From Cerrena zonata (Eukaryota > Basidiomycota > Agaricomycetes > Polyporales > Cerrenaceae), in contig JASBNA010000001.1 of assembly GCA_038087015.1 (NCBI GenBank), positions 2,666,001 to 2,730,000 on the forward strand: 64,000 nucleotides of DNA. Reading direction: 5' to 3'. This document shows positions 25,201-38,750 of the stretch, piece after piece (the stretch's first letter is position 1; each line of letters opens with the position of its first letter). The notes under the pieces were generated by a model. It saw only the letters and a list, made by a program, of their open reading frames with translations. It did not search any database and had not been told where the DNA came from. Position numbers and translations under genes: made by a program.

Positions 25201-25397
25201 ACCTGGCGGCAGGGTGTGCGGATGGTTCCATCAAGCTTTGGGAGATGAACACTGGAGACCTTCTCGCTGAAATCCAGGGTCACAAAGACAAAGTGAAGGA
25301 CGTCACCTTTACACGAGATTGCAAGAACATGGTATCAGGTTCCGATGATGGTACCGTCCGAGTATGGGGAATGGTAGATATTCTTAGAGTGGTTTGA
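22212..25397 (+). CDS. Agaricomycete-type N-terminal domain, hexapeptide repeat and WD40 propeller fusion
   Basis: About 960 aa in six exons. Residues 1 to about 345 form a domain I recall only from agaricomycete proteins, where it occurs alone or with signalling domains: WSVYEEHLGNRGYGKPLWLP, GDVGYTLEGKFIPIFNV, DIILISGAIKTPTWSMASF, QTIFIHYYKVKFRYILP and DPLDTVLDYIL. Its function is unknown to me. After a Pro-rich linker comes an acidic Glu/Ala stretch and then 16 copies of a hexapeptide of the form (G)(V/T/I/A)ERLE. The C-terminal 370 residues hold eight WD40-like units (for example VWGLACSPDGNTLLSGGADH, VWSVAMSPNGTTAATGS and IWTISWSHDGRRLITGSEDH), probably one closed propeller. Introns at about 22531-22591, 23194-23246, 23291-23351, 23415-23466 and 23553-23619 keep one frame. 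No NACHT or other NTPase motif is present. Convergent with RVB1. Confidence 0.8.
23847..24134 (+). repeat. 18-bp coding minisatellite, 16 units
   Basis: In-frame tandem array of 18-bp units encoding the hexapeptide consensus G-V-E-R-L-E, with V/T/I/A/N at position 2, R/Q at 4 and L/P at 5. The last eight units (24000-24134) are the most alike, differing mostly at third positions, so the 3' end looks like the youngest part. The upstream Glu/Ala/Val-rich stretch (about 23760-23846) looks like decayed relatives of the same unit. Because the unit length is divisible by three and has no stop in several frames, long spurious frames also appear on both strands here. Confidence 0.95.
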
Positions 25398-25773
25398 ACG
25401 AGGCGGGGTCGAGATTTGTTTTCCTTAGTGTATTCTCTAGTATCTGTTTCGTACAGTGGACATCGAACCGAACCTGTATCTTGAATACCCGCTTGTAAGC
25501 ACCTACGTTTTGTATTATATTTGGATGCTGAGTGAGAAATGCGAAGCTGAGTATCGAGGTCTCGGCAGACGTAATCATGTCTCGCACTGGGGGCATGTTC
25601 TGGATGGATGACGAGTGATAGCCAGAATATTGAATACAACATCTGTCAACAAGCTAATCTACATAGAGCACTTCAAATTGACAGAATGAGGATGTGGGAA
25701 AAAAGGTAGGTGTGGTGTGGCGTACCTAGTGTCTACACCAAATACGACAACAAGAAAGGGAGCGTCAAGTATA

Positions 25774-27583
<1,810 letters not shown>

Positions 27584-27825
27584 TTTGGAGAAGATACGGA
27601 GGAGATTAAAGAAAACAAGGTGAGGGATTGTTGAGAGTTTACCAACTACGAATACTATCCGCCACAATGGCGTAAGCGCGCACCGACGCGTCTCAAGCAA
27701 GATGATACCAACAAGATACACGAGTATTAATAAGTTCGAATCAGAACGGGTCTATCGCCTAATTCTACAAATACAGATATGAGGAGAAACGAGAGGAAGA
27801 TTTGCTATATATGTGTCTTTAAAGA

Positions 27826-28696
27826 TTATGACCCTGACCGCTCCATACCGCCTGAAGGATTTAGCAGTGTTTGAAGCTACCAAACAAATTATTCAAATTA
27901 TTCGAGATTGCATTCGGTTAAGATGCATTCATACCTGATCTAGTACATCTGAGCCAGCCATACCACCATGTGAGCTACCCTCTCCGTGTCCCATATTTAA
28001 CGGTAGGCCTCGAGAGTCGGTACCGACCATCTATTCATTCCCATGAGGATGTATTTCTTGAGCGAGGTTAGATGAACTAACCTCTTCTTCTTTTGCTTCT
28101 GCGCTTGCTTTTCGGGCGGGAGGTTTCGAGGACGATGCGGCGGCTTGCGAGGCCCCACCAAGGGGATCCTCGCGAGGGAGAATATCAATGAGGAAGTCGA
28201 ACTGATCTGACTTGCTTATTGCTTTTGCAATGTCTGCTCGGGAGAGGGTACGTCGCTTGTTAGAGTCCGCGATGATGAAAGCACGAGCGGTAATCTCAGC
28301 AATGAAGACTATTCAAATATTGGTCTGCCAAGGTCTATGTTGTGTAGCATAAAATTGAAACGTACTTTCACATGCTTTGCAGAACAAGATAGGTGCTATC
28401 TGACAAGGTACATTGGAGATGGTGTATTAGTGTATAAATATGACGCACCATCAGCAGCAATCATCTGATGGTAGAGTATACAAGGTTAAGTGTGTTCTCA
28501 TAGGTTATTTAGACTGAGTTACCTTGACATCTGGGTCGCTCTTCATGACCTTTTTAATTCTTGCTAGGGGAAGAGGAGGATGGCGGTAGTCAGGTGTCTC
28601 TTGCTCGGCTGTATCGATCTGACGCTGCCAGAATGACCGCAAAAAATCTGCAAGAGGTTCCCCTGCACGGACAAATGGCTCGTTGTTATTGGTCAT
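27826..28696 (-). CDS. HAP5: CCAAT-binding factor subunit C (NF-YC/Hap5)
   Basis: Histone-fold subunit of the CCAAT-binding complex. The ATG is at 28694-28696 ([12 protein letters not shown]); an upstream in-frame ATG at 28843 would add about 49 residues but looks like leader sequence. The core reads [89 protein letters not shown] and [12 protein letters not shown], matching Hap5 across the whole fold. The tail ([19 protein letters not shown]) is followed by two small exons ending at stop 27826-27828, giving about 175 aa. Five introns split the core, one flanking a 16-nt micro-exon at 28449-28464. It is divergent from the J-domain gene, with about 360 bases between starts. Confidence 0.93.
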
Positions 28697-29059
28697 GGTG
28701 GTAGTTGCTGGCACGGTGAATTCTCGCAGTTGGTGTTGCGAGGATGCTAAGAATGAACGACTCGGAGTTGAGTGAACTAAGGAGACACCGAGCGCTTGAC
28801 CATGAAGGTAGCTGATGCGAGACCCCGGAAGATGGCTGCGCACCCCGGAGACGCTATTTACGTGGAGGTACGATCCTTAATTGAAGTTCAACGTTGAACC
28901 ACTGTCCTTCCTCCTTCCTCTTCCTCTTGCCCACTTCCTCCATAGACTTGTCTGCTGTTGTGGCAAAGATACCATTATATTCTGTAAGCATCATCGTGTC
29001 TCTCTTTGTATGCACTACTCACTTCTTTGTGTTCAGAACGATATCTCCAGTCGCGCACC

Positions 29060-30982
29060 ATGCGAGTGAGACTGGTTATAACCACTCTCGTTTCAATATC
29101 CCTTTCCCTACTCCCCACTACTCTCGCGGATCCTTCAGCAGAGGGTGGTTCAGCTCTCTACCCCCCTGGGCTTCTACCTATCATCAACAGAGCTGATACA
29201 CTACTATCTGTCGGTCAGTTCAATGATGCCGCGAAAGCATACTCCGAGGCGATAGGTAAGTCGCACATACCAAGCTTCTCAATACCAACATCTAACTAAC
29301 GAACTTACTCTTTGTATTATGTATGTCAGAACTATCTCCGGCCGACTATGTTCTCTACTATAAACGAGCAACCGCTCACTATTCATTAAACCGAAACCAG
29401 CAGGCCTTGGCCGACTTTGACCATGTGCTGTCACTTACCAGCGACACCTTTGACAAGGCGTTCCTTATGAAGGCCCGCATACATGCAAAGGAAGGTAAAT
29501 TTGTCGCTGCCAAGGATGCCATTCGGAAGTATCATGCAAAAGTCAAGAATGACCCTGCCGTGCAGGAAGTCATGATGACTATCTCGGAGGGCGAAATGGC
29601 CATTAAGAAAGCCGTCCAAGCAAAGAAGGCCAAACTATGGCAGGCATGTGTAGAGGCCGCAAGTACTGCCCTCGCAACTGCCTCTCACTCTACCGATTTA
29701 AGGCTACTTCGGGCCGACTGCGCACTCGCCAGTGGAGATATCGAGAGTGCGATTGGTGATTTCACGTACGTTGAACGGCACAACTGCTACCATTACTGTA
29801 CCTAACATGAATATTTTCTAGGCGACTCACACACATTACTACACCATCTACGGAACTTCTCATGAAGATATTCCGACTCTCCTACTTCCTCCTACCCTAT
29901 TCCACGACATCCTCACCGGCACTCGCCACTCTCAAACAATGTCTACATTATGATCCCGACTCCAAGCAATGTCTCCCAGCACACCGCATCGTCAAAGCCT
30001 TTGACAAAACTTTCAAGAAACTTGACGCCGCCTTGTCAGGAGAGAAATGGAAAGACATCACCAACCTTCTCATCGGCTCCGACCCGTCGTCAGGTTTTGC
30101 AGCCAAATTCGACGAAACTCTCTTGCAACACACATCAACCGAAATTCTCGATTTACCTTCCGACATCCCTCTCCCCTCGCCCAAGAAAATCTCACCGAAA
30201 CGGGAGTTGATCCTACGGTCGTTATGTAAAGCTTACACGCAACTGGGTCAACCAGTCAAGGGAGAACAATACTGTTCGGACCTGTTGGCTATGACTGAGA
30301 AAGAGAATGACGCAGATGGTCTTGTGGGTCTCGCAGAGGCTGCATTGAAGAAAGAGGAGTGGGAAGATGCCGTACGGATGCTTGAGAAGGCGTTCGAGGC
30401 CAGTGGACGATCAAACAGAGACGTGAGTAAAAATATTCTTCAGGGTAATCATCACGAACTAACGAACGTGCGCTGATTGGCTCTGACATGTGTAGATCCA
30501 CCAACGGCTCCAACGAGCCCAGAAACTGCTCAAGCAGTCCCGCCAAAAGGACTACTACAAGGTTCTCGATGTCCCACGAGACGCGGACCAGAAGACGATC
30601 AAGAAGGCATTGTACGTTGTCGTCATGTTACCTTCCTTCTTATCCTTATCTCAATTCATTTACTCACTGAATACAAAACCTAAATTCTAGCCGGAAAGCA
30701 GCAATGAAAGCTCATCCTGACAAAGGTGGCAGCGAAGCCAAGATGGCCACAGTGAACGAAGCTTATGAGGTTCTCAGCAAGCCAGAACTCCGTCAACGGT
30801 TCGATAATGGCGACGACCCGAATGATCCCATGGCAGGCCAAGGTGGAAACCCCTTCACCGGCTTCCCTGGTGGTTTCCCCGGCGGTGCCGGAGGAGGAAA
30901 TCCCTTTGCCCAATTCTTCCAACAATCTGGGGGAGGGGGAGGAGGATTCCAGTTCCATTTCAGTCATTCTGGTCGTCATTGA
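29060..30982 (+). CDS. ER TPR and J-domain co-chaperone (DNAJC3/p58IPK type)
   Basis: Recruits the ER Hsp70 to unfolded clients. The ATG at 29060 begins a signal peptide (MRVRLVITTLVSISLSLLPT, with likely cleavage near TLADP). Tetratricopeptide-like helices follow: IINRADTLLSVGQFNDAAKA, LYYKRATAHYSLNRNQQALA, FLMKARIHAKEGKF, LLRADCALASGDIESAIG, and further units near LRSLCKAYTQLGQPVKGE and LVGLAEAALKKEEWEDAVRM. The J domain lies at the C-terminus: DYYKVLDVPRDADQKTIKKA, then MKAHPDKGGSEAKM with the essential HPD and VNEAYEVLSKPELRQRFDNG. It ends in a Gly/Phe-rich tail (FPGGFPGGAGGG). About 520 aa with four introns. No ER-retention tetrapeptide is visible at the end, as in animal p58. Confidence 0.92.
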
Positions 30983-31504
30983 TTTAATCGCATCTTGCAC
31001 CTTCACGGACGGTTTTTTTCTGGACTCGCATTTGTTTTCTTGGTTTCCACACTTCATTTGCGCCACCTACTTACCTCTTGCTTTCTCTTCGCCATTTTTT
31101 GTACGTACCTTATCATTGTTGTATCCATATACATCTCATACACCTTCTCCTACCAATCATCAACAAACGCACCTTTAAGTTCGGAAGACAAGAGACGACA
31201 AGAAACAAGGATATGTTACAGAATATTTTGAATCTAATACACAACTGAGTAAAATACAGAATCTATCCTAAGTTATGCAGAGTACAGTAAAAGAAAGAAA
31301 AAATCAGAAGCCAACAAATTGAATAGGAGTAGAGAGGTATGGGAAAAATCGATGGAAAGTGCAAGTGGGACAGATGCAAATATAGATGGGTACGAACGAC
31401 ACAACAGGTTGCGAAAACACGATCCAGACAATATAGAACTAAAGAAAAAAATAAACAGTCCGACTCTCCTCCTACCACCCCTTCCAACCCCTCCAACCCA
31501 CTCC
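30983..31504. other. Convergent 3' region between the J-domain gene and the LIM-binding gene
   Basis: About 520 bases holding both 3' UTRs. It is T-rich on the plus strand at 31000-31150 and A-rich at 31250-31450. No gene is supported; short frames on both strands look random. Confidence 0.5.
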
Positions 31505-34500
31505 CTACCCACCCTGTGTCTTTCCCCTCTTCCGATTCGTACGTTTAGCCGGAGGGGCAGAATCATGAGAAGTAGTAGGAGACGCGGTATCCGCCTGAGC
31601 CTTTCGCTTCAAAGTCGCATTCGCAACTAACGGTGTGCTCGAACTCGCACCCGGTGTCGACCCAGCAGCAGGTGTCGTAGCAGATGCTGGTCCCGAGCTT
31701 GGTGAACTTATCGGGACGGATGCTTGGGCTTGCGCCAACGAGCTTTTTGATGGTTTCACATCAGGATTAGGGAGGACCCATTTGGAGTCCGTTCATAGAG
31801 CCTTGTGGGGGCTGGGGATGTGACTGTCCTGGGGTTCCCATGTATGCCGGAGAGGATCCGTTGGTTGCTGAGTTGTGGTCGAGTGGGATAGCGGGTTTGA
31901 TATCACTGCTGCCCATATCCCCTAGCAGTGGCATCATCGCTGTAGAGCGAGTCTCTCTCAGAACGAGTGCGAATTGCTTGAGGGCATCTAAAAGCGCAAG
32001 AAGTGAGAAACAATAACGGATGTAAATGATCTAGCGACATACCTAGAGGTCCCAAGTCATTCTCTTTCGAGTAATATATAAGGTCAGACATTTGTGCGAC
32101 ACTTTCTGCCAACTGTCAAACCATCGTCAGCAAAAATGCAAAACCCATCCCTAAGAGTGATAAACTTACCTCCAGACACCGCATCGTGGCCTGTGGAATC
32201 CCAAATGCATTCACCGGCTCCGCAGGCATGATCGCTCGATCTACCATCACCTTAGGCTCATCTTTCAACGGATCTTCCAGAGGCGGCTGCACTTGTGTCT
32301 GTGACCCATCAGTCCCATTGGTAGTCGTAGTCTGAGCAGCCTGTCGAGGAGTCGGAGGGTGAGTAGTAACGTCCACTTGTCGATTACCAATGATCGCATC
32401 TAGCGAGATCGTCTTGTCATGGTGGTTCGCATCGAACGTCAGGGCTTCAAACTTCGGAATGCTCTGACCGCCAGCTATGGGGACAGGGAGCATTGTCGCA
32501 GTGAGGTTACCTCGTAGAGTTACGACGTAACCGTTCATATATCGGAATGTCCATATCGCATCGAGACATTCTATCGAGGTACGACCAGCACCTATAGGTC
32601 GTTCTCGCGCATTGTCCAGAGTGAGATGCATCGCCTTGACTCCGGACTGACTAGTTACCAGAAAGAAACGAGGCAGTATTGGGACACCAATTTCTGAGAA
32701 AAGGTAATAGATTCTGATCAGCACACGAGCCGTCATATTCTAGAGACTAAGTAACATACCGAATGGTTTTGCTTCCATCCTCTGATTGTCCTTCCATAGT
32801 GTGAACTTGAAGGTAGCACGCGGAAGAAAATAATCGTTGACTATCGAATCCCAATACGACATTTGTAATCTCTGAAATCAATTGATGATCGTATCAATAC
32901 GCGCTCTCTTTTTATTCAGGCGGGAAAAAAGCTAACCTGTGGTGAATCTGCTGCGAGGCTTCCACTGAACGAGAGCATGCGAGTGAGTCCCTGTAATGAT
33001 CTACCAACAACTATTAATCAAGATAAAAGGAGCATGAGCAGATAATACTAATACGGACATTATCGGCACGTTTCGTGGCAGAGACATTGGGGCTTGCGCA
33101 ATTTGTTGCGGTTCTAGCCTCGGCGGAGGGACTTGCGATGGTCTGAAAGAGGGCGGGGCGACACTACTACTCTGTTCTTCAGCACTCGCTGATGGAGGCG
33201 CAGAAGGTTGTCGAGGGACGGATGGCGCAGAGGCGTTTGGGGGTTGAGATTGCACACCGGAGGGCGGTTGTGACATTCGGGGCGTCCTCGGTTGCGCGGC
33301 ATGTTGAGGTGATTGTGCGTTGTGCAGAGATGACGGTCGCGATGGTGGACGGTGTCCCTGTACTGAACCTGATCTCCTCTCTGGGAACGGGGACTGTCTG
33401 TTGGCTACTGATGGCGGTCTTGGTAGCTGCTGCATAGCTGGTGTATGCGGAGCTGGATTAGATTGCATTTCCTGGTTCGGCATCGCTCCAGGATGCGTCG
33501 CAAGCCGAGAATGGGGTCGCAAGGCGTTAGCTTGCTGTGGGTGGGAAGGGCCGGCGAAAGAATACCCTTCCGGGTTCATTTGCTGCTGAAGTGTCTGCGC
33601 TGGTGTATTCACCAAATTGCCTCCAGCACCTGCTGGCTGCGAACTTGGACCTGCTATTTGAGACGGATCCCCCATGGGGTTCGGAGGCGGCGAAGAATGT
33701 GGTTGCATGTAGCTGAACTGGGAGTTGATCGTCGATAAACGGTGGGAGGGAGCGTGATGTCCCGCCGCCATAACAGCGTTGTTGTCCGGTGTCATGCGAT
33801 GTCGAGTTGCTTGTAACGAAGGCATACTGTTCGAATGGTTGAGCTGTGGGGCACTCATCGGTCCTGCGCTGTGAGGAGGCGACACATGAGGCGAAGCACC
33901 CATCGGGTTCTGTGTATGGTTCATGCTCTGGAACTGAAGTGACGTCTGCATACCGGCTGGATGAGATTGAGCTGATTGAGGATTGCCCATGAAATGTGAA
34001 GGCCCACGCGACACATTAGGGATCATACCATTGGGACCACGCATCTGAGGAGGGTGGTGGAGAGAATTCATGTTCATTTCAGGGAGGTGTCCCTGGCTCT
34101 GAATCATCGATGGTTGCATACGCATCCCGTTTGGTGGACCCTGACGCAGGGAAGGGTTGCCGCCTATTCCGAGACCGTTCATATTCTGACCATTCATGCT
34201 AGTGACCCCAGGAGGCCGGTTACGGTTCCCACAACAGGTTGACCTGGCATGCCAGCCATGGGCGGGTTCAACTGCTGACCTTGCTGAGGAGGACGTCGGA
34301 TAGGTTGCATATTCTGAGTTGGGAACGGAGATTGTAAAGGAGCAGCACCGATACCGTTCATATGTGACGGTCCGCCCGGCATCGGAGCATTGAAGGGTTG
34401 ACCATTGTGCGGTTGTTGTACAAAACTAGGGGGTCTCTGTGCACTTGCTTGACGCATGTGAAGAGGAAAAGGGCCATTGGGACCCATGCCAGGACCGCCT

Positions 34501-34652
34501 TGGGGGCCGCCCAACATACTCGGACCTGGAGCAGATCCAGGATGATTGGCCATGAAAGAGAGATTGGGATGGCCGGCGAGGGTTGCTTGCGGGGGTGGAG
34601 GACCTTGAGGCTGCTGATGACCTTGTATAAAGGGCGGGTTGACATTCAGCAT
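31505..34652 (-). CDS. LIM-domain-binding transcriptional co-regulator (LDB/Adn1/PtaB type)
   Basis: Scaffold that dimerises and bridges transcription factors; fungal relatives act with Flo8/SomA in adhesion and filamentation. The LIM_bind region spans about 33000-32120: LTRMLSFSGSLAADSPQ, MSYWDSIVNDYFLPRATFKF, TLWKDNQRMEAKPF, GVPILPRFFLVTSQSGVKAM, HLTLDN and IWTFRYMNGYVVTLRG. The N-terminal half is Met/Pro/Gln/His/Asn-rich and disordered (MLNVNPPFIQGHQQPQGPPP). The C-terminus has a basic tail PPAKRTNRKRGKTQGG, a likely nuclear signal (stop 31505-31507). The start is taken as ATG 34652; the open frame upstream has no ATG. At about 34200-34230 the frame changes with no good intron, so a sequence error or a missed splice is possible. 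Confidence 0.85.
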
Positions 34653-35262
34653 GGTCTGCGGGGTAGATATGTTTTGGTATGATTGCACGGGGAGGGGAGA
34701 TGTGACACGTACGGACAGCGATGAATCATGTATCGGAGAATAGGGCGATTTGGGTAATTAGAGGATGAGTGGGAGAGCGGGAGGAGAAGTAGATGAGAGA
34801 GAAGGGCGGAGTAGAGACAAGTACGACGACACGTTATGGTTAGCGCGAGGCTGCTGGCTGTTGGCGCGAGGGGCCTGAGATAAGTCCAGAGTGGGGTAGA
34901 TGTCTGTTACGGGGAGGGCAGGGATGGGAGAGGGAGGAGGGAGGGAGGGAGATGCGGACGGGTGGAATGTCAAGAAGTTGCAGGTGGCGAGGAAGACGGA
35001 ATGGAGTTGTTTGCAGAGACGCCGGAGGGAGGAGGAAGAGAGTCGGGGATGCGACTGCAACAACGCTGATTGCTGACCACGAGGCTTGAGAAAAGAGAGA
35101 AAAGGAGAATAAGGAGAGATTGAGACTGTGAGTAGTGGGTCAAGCACTGGGCAGAGTTCGTCGTTGTTCCCCTCTGACTGGGACGGGCACTGACTGGCAC
35201 AGGCGCACATCTCTCACGCTCAAACAATCGCGGATCCCAATTGCTTTCTCACACTGCTACCT
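34653..35262. other. Leader/promoter of the LIM-binding gene
   Basis: About 610 bases. Strongly pyrimidine-rich on the minus strand (34740-35130), with runs such as repeated CTCCC and TCTCC, typical of a fungal promoter and 5' UTR. The open frame 34758-35210 on the minus strand is a product of this composition (Ser/Pro/Leu only). A strong donor-like GTACGT at about 34716 (minus strand) suggests a 5' UTR intron. Confidence 0.45.
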
Positions 35263-37523
35263 CTACTTGCCAATACAGAAATCTCGGAAAATAACATCCA
35301 GCACATCCTCCACACCTATCTCCCCCGTAATCTTCCCTATACTCTGCGCCGCGTACCGTAGCTCCTCCGCCGCAAGCATCACGTCCCCATCACCTAAACA
35401 CACAGTCGAGACCGTTATTCTTGTTCTCCCTCATCATGTAGTCAAGCACAGCTTACAAGTATCACGGAATGCCTTGATGAACTCGAGGGCCGTTTCAAGA
35501 TGTGTTGAATGCCTTGCATTCCCAATCAGGACCTGTGATTCCTTATTATCCTCGCTCATGACATTGTATCTCCAGTATCAAATCCAATCTAAGCGTCCAC
35601 ACATTTCATCAGAATAATACCACTCACCGTGCCCTCAAAATAGTCTCAAGCTCTTGTATGAACCCCTTTGTACCCTCCCCGGTGTTCAGACTAATCGCCC
35701 ACGCCCCTTCAACTTCCAACTTCTCTATCGCAGCAACAACCTCATCGGCTACTTTTGCAGGAAGAAGGTCGCGCTTGTTAAACAACACATAATTGTGCTT
35801 AAATGACGTCTTTCCCGCCAACTCCTTCGGAAGGTCGATATGCACAACGCCCCCTTCAACTCGGATCACCTCTGGTAATGAAAGCACACAGAGCGACAAA
35901 TCCGCTCGGTCGATACTGCGAGAAATATGATGTCAGTTACAAATCCAAATGACTGATATCCCGCACCCCGACGGAAAAACATAAGGATATGTGTAACACA
36001 CAGCGATAATAAACGCTCTTGACATACCGGTCTGCAGCCCGCTCGATCCCAATTCGTTCTACGACATCGTCCGTCTCACGAATTCCTGCCGTATCAGCCA
36101 ACACCACCGGCAAGCCCCCAATCTCTAGCGAAATCTCTAGCACATCCCTCGTGGTGCCTGGAACATTCGTCACGATGGCCGCTTCTCTCTGCGCTTCATG
36201 ATGAAGAAGAACAAAATTAAAAATTTCCAAACCCGGAACTCTCTTCAGCATCTAAACTGTTTGTTCCGAGAGGTCGACAATGATCATACCGAAAAAGTTA
36301 AAGAGACTGCTTTTGCCCACGTTTGGAGGCCCGAAGATGGCTAGTCGAAGACCGGAGCGCATGATTTCACCGCGTTTGAAGTTGGATAGTTGTTCACGTA
36401 TTCGCCGGGAAATATCATCTGTTCGTAGTTTAACTAGAAACAAGACGTCATTATGACCTCCGCCGAAATAAGAGCAAGATACTCACCATCGTCTAATATA
36501 CCATCCTCGATATCCTCTTCACTGAAATCTATAAGTGCTTCGACATATCCCAAGCATTTTATAATATCCGTTCTCAGCTCAGATAACCAATCCCTGACTT
36601 GGCCCTAGAGAACAACCATTCAAGACAACCAAAACATTCAGAAAGTGAAAAGAGACACCAACAGCAGTAGCTTGCAACGCCACCCTTCGCTGGCTCTCAG
36701 TCTCAGCATTAATCAGATCATGAATACCTTCGACCTGAGTCAAGTCCATATGACCAGCAGAGAACGCTCTTCGAGTAAATTCTCCCGGTTCTGCGAGTCG
36801 ACAATATGGTAGACATGCTAAAGCACCAAGGATAGAAGATACAACAGCTCGGCCAGAATGTACATGCAGCTCAAGGACATCCTCAGCAGTAAACGACCTC
36901 GGACCTATCATCATTAATTATTCAATAACATTCTATTGAATTCACAGACTCTAAACATTCCAATTTACACACCTTTGAAAAACACCGCCAACCCCTCATC
37001 CAAAACCTCTCCCGTCCCAGAATGAACCACCCGACAGCGATAGAACTGCCAAGGGTGCGGCGGCAGCGGCGACGTCGGTGAAGAAGATCCCCGTTGAGGC
37101 GGCACCGGTTTGCGAATTATTTTTGTTCGTACCATCGCATGCCACACCTTCTCTGCATCAGGTCCAGATATCCGAATCACGCCAACCCCCGCTTTCCCCT
37201 GAGGCGTTGACAGTGCATAGATCGTACGGCGTTGGGCATCCGACAGGACTAGCTTCTGTTCGTTCGTGTTCGTTTTCTCCGGAGATGCTTGTTCCGTAGT
37301 GTCGACTGCTCTTGAATGTGTTTGTATTCACGTATAGCCTAGAGGGTCCAGCAAGAGGAGTACCAGTTCTTTGCCGGCCGAGAGGATGGGCATAAACACA
37401 AGCACGGCAATGCAGTGCCTTTAAAGAATAGTGATATCTAGAGGCAGGAGAACAGACAGCTGATTTTGACGACTGTGATACTGTTGGGAGTCTGTACGGT
37501 CTTGATGCTGTTCTCGCCAACAT
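35263..37523 (-). CDS. MSS1: Mitochondrial tRNA-modification GTPase (MnmE/GTPBP3/Mss1)
   Basis: With Mto1 it installs the 5-carboxymethylaminomethyl group on wobble uridine of mitochondrial tRNAs. The ATG at 37523 encodes a basic, acid-poor leader ([20 protein letters not shown]), a likely mitochondrial targeting sequence. An intron (about 55 nt near 37370-37317) restores the frame for the TrmE N domain: [60 protein letters not shown] and [20 protein letters not shown]. The G domain shows [14 protein letters not shown] (G1), [10 protein letters not shown] (G2), [12 protein letters not shown] (G3) and NKRD (G4). The protein ends FREFCIGK-like, here FRDFCIGK (stop 35263-35265), the C-x-G-K end required for the modification reaction. 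About 560 aa. Confidence 0.95.
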
Positions 37524-37817
37524 TCCTACGACTCCGAGTCAACTATTGGTTCCGAGGATCACAGTGGATGTAGAGACCCAGATACTGTACGTATGGCGTA
37601 AAGCACACCCGAATGTAGCGGCAAAGGACAAGTTTCCCACGCCGTTCTAGAGTAACGGGTCCATTTGGCGGTCGTCCTCTGAAAGACCTACCTGCAACCA
37701 GAACCTCGTTGGCATCCCTCTCACTCTCTCCGCTTCTCTTGTTTCCTTACTTGACTTCTCATTACACCTGACGAATACCCACCTCATCTGACACCCTCAA
37801 ACACATACTTGTCAAAA

Positions 37818-38750
37818 ATGGGGCAATCACGTTCGACTCTTTCTCTTGTAATCATCTTGAAGTACCCCATGTCTCATATTATCTTCACTATGCAGAGTCC
37901 CAGTTTATGGAGGATATGCAGAAACGGTCTAACTGTATGTTTCTATCGCGCATATATAACGATTCTTTCTGTCCGTTGACTGACTTTGTTTGTATGAAGT
38001 CAATGCTAGCGAGCTTGAACGACTAAAGAAACGGTTCATGAAACTCGACAGGTAAATGCACCTCGGCCCAATGGTGTTTCCCACAACCGCATCACTAACT
38101 TGGACATCCTACACGACGTTTCTCTTTGTAGTGATGGATCAGGATCAATAGACCGCGAAGAATTCTTGCAAATTCCACAGATCGCTAATAATCCATTGGC
38201 ATCTCGACTGATAGCCATCTTCGATGAAGAGTGAGGCCACCCTACCTCTGCTTTCCTTCTTCACAACTTTCTGACAGCACCTTTCTTTAGTGGTGGAGGA
38301 ACCGTAGATTTCCAAGAGTTCGTTGGAGGTCTGAGTGCATTCAGCAGTCGAGGCGGACGAGAGGAGAAACTACGGTGTACGTAACTCCAACCATATATTT
38401 CACATCCCACCTTATTTCATGACTCACTCCATTACTCTCGCGTAGTTGCATTCAAAGTGTACGATATGGACCGAGACGGGTTCATCTCGAACGGCGAGCT
38501 CTTCCTTGTCTTGAAAATGATGGTGGGCAACAACCTGAAAGACGGACAACTGCAACAAATCGTAGACAAGACGATCATGGAGGCAGACAAGGATGGTGAT
38601 GGCAAGCTCAGTTTCGAAGAGTTCGTCATGATGGTTTCTAACACAGTAAGCCATATCTTCATGTCTTATCCTCGATTATCGGGGTCTCATTAATGTTCGA
38701 TACGCACTCAGGATATCGTCAAACAAATGACACTCGAAGACCTCTTCTAA
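37818..38750 (+). CDS. CNB1: Calcineurin regulatory subunit B
   Basis: Calcium-binding subunit of the phosphatase calcineurin. The ATG at 37818 gives [10 protein letters not shown], an N-myristoylation-type start (Gly2). After the first intron the frame continues [13 protein letters not shown]. Four EF-hand loops are visible: [12 protein letters not shown] (about residue 39), [12 protein letters not shown] (71), [12 protein letters not shown] (108) and [12 protein letters not shown] (149), each with correct liganding positions. The last exon encodes [12 protein letters not shown] (stop 38748-38750). About 180 aa, the usual size is about 175. Five introns. It is divergent from MSS1 across about 295 bases and convergent with ATP7. 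Confidence 0.96.

Noticed and set aside
22212..25397. NLR/STAND immune receptor identity for the WD40 gene
   Set aside because: No Walker A/B or NACHT/NB-ARC motif anywhere between the N-terminal domain and the propeller, and the WD40 units are diverged rather than near-identical as in fast-evolving fungal NLRs.
34758..35227. Minus-strand frames of 85-150 codons upstream of the LIM-binding gene
   Set aside because: Low-complexity Ser/Pro/Leu composition from a C/T-rich leader; frames overlap and lack splice partners.
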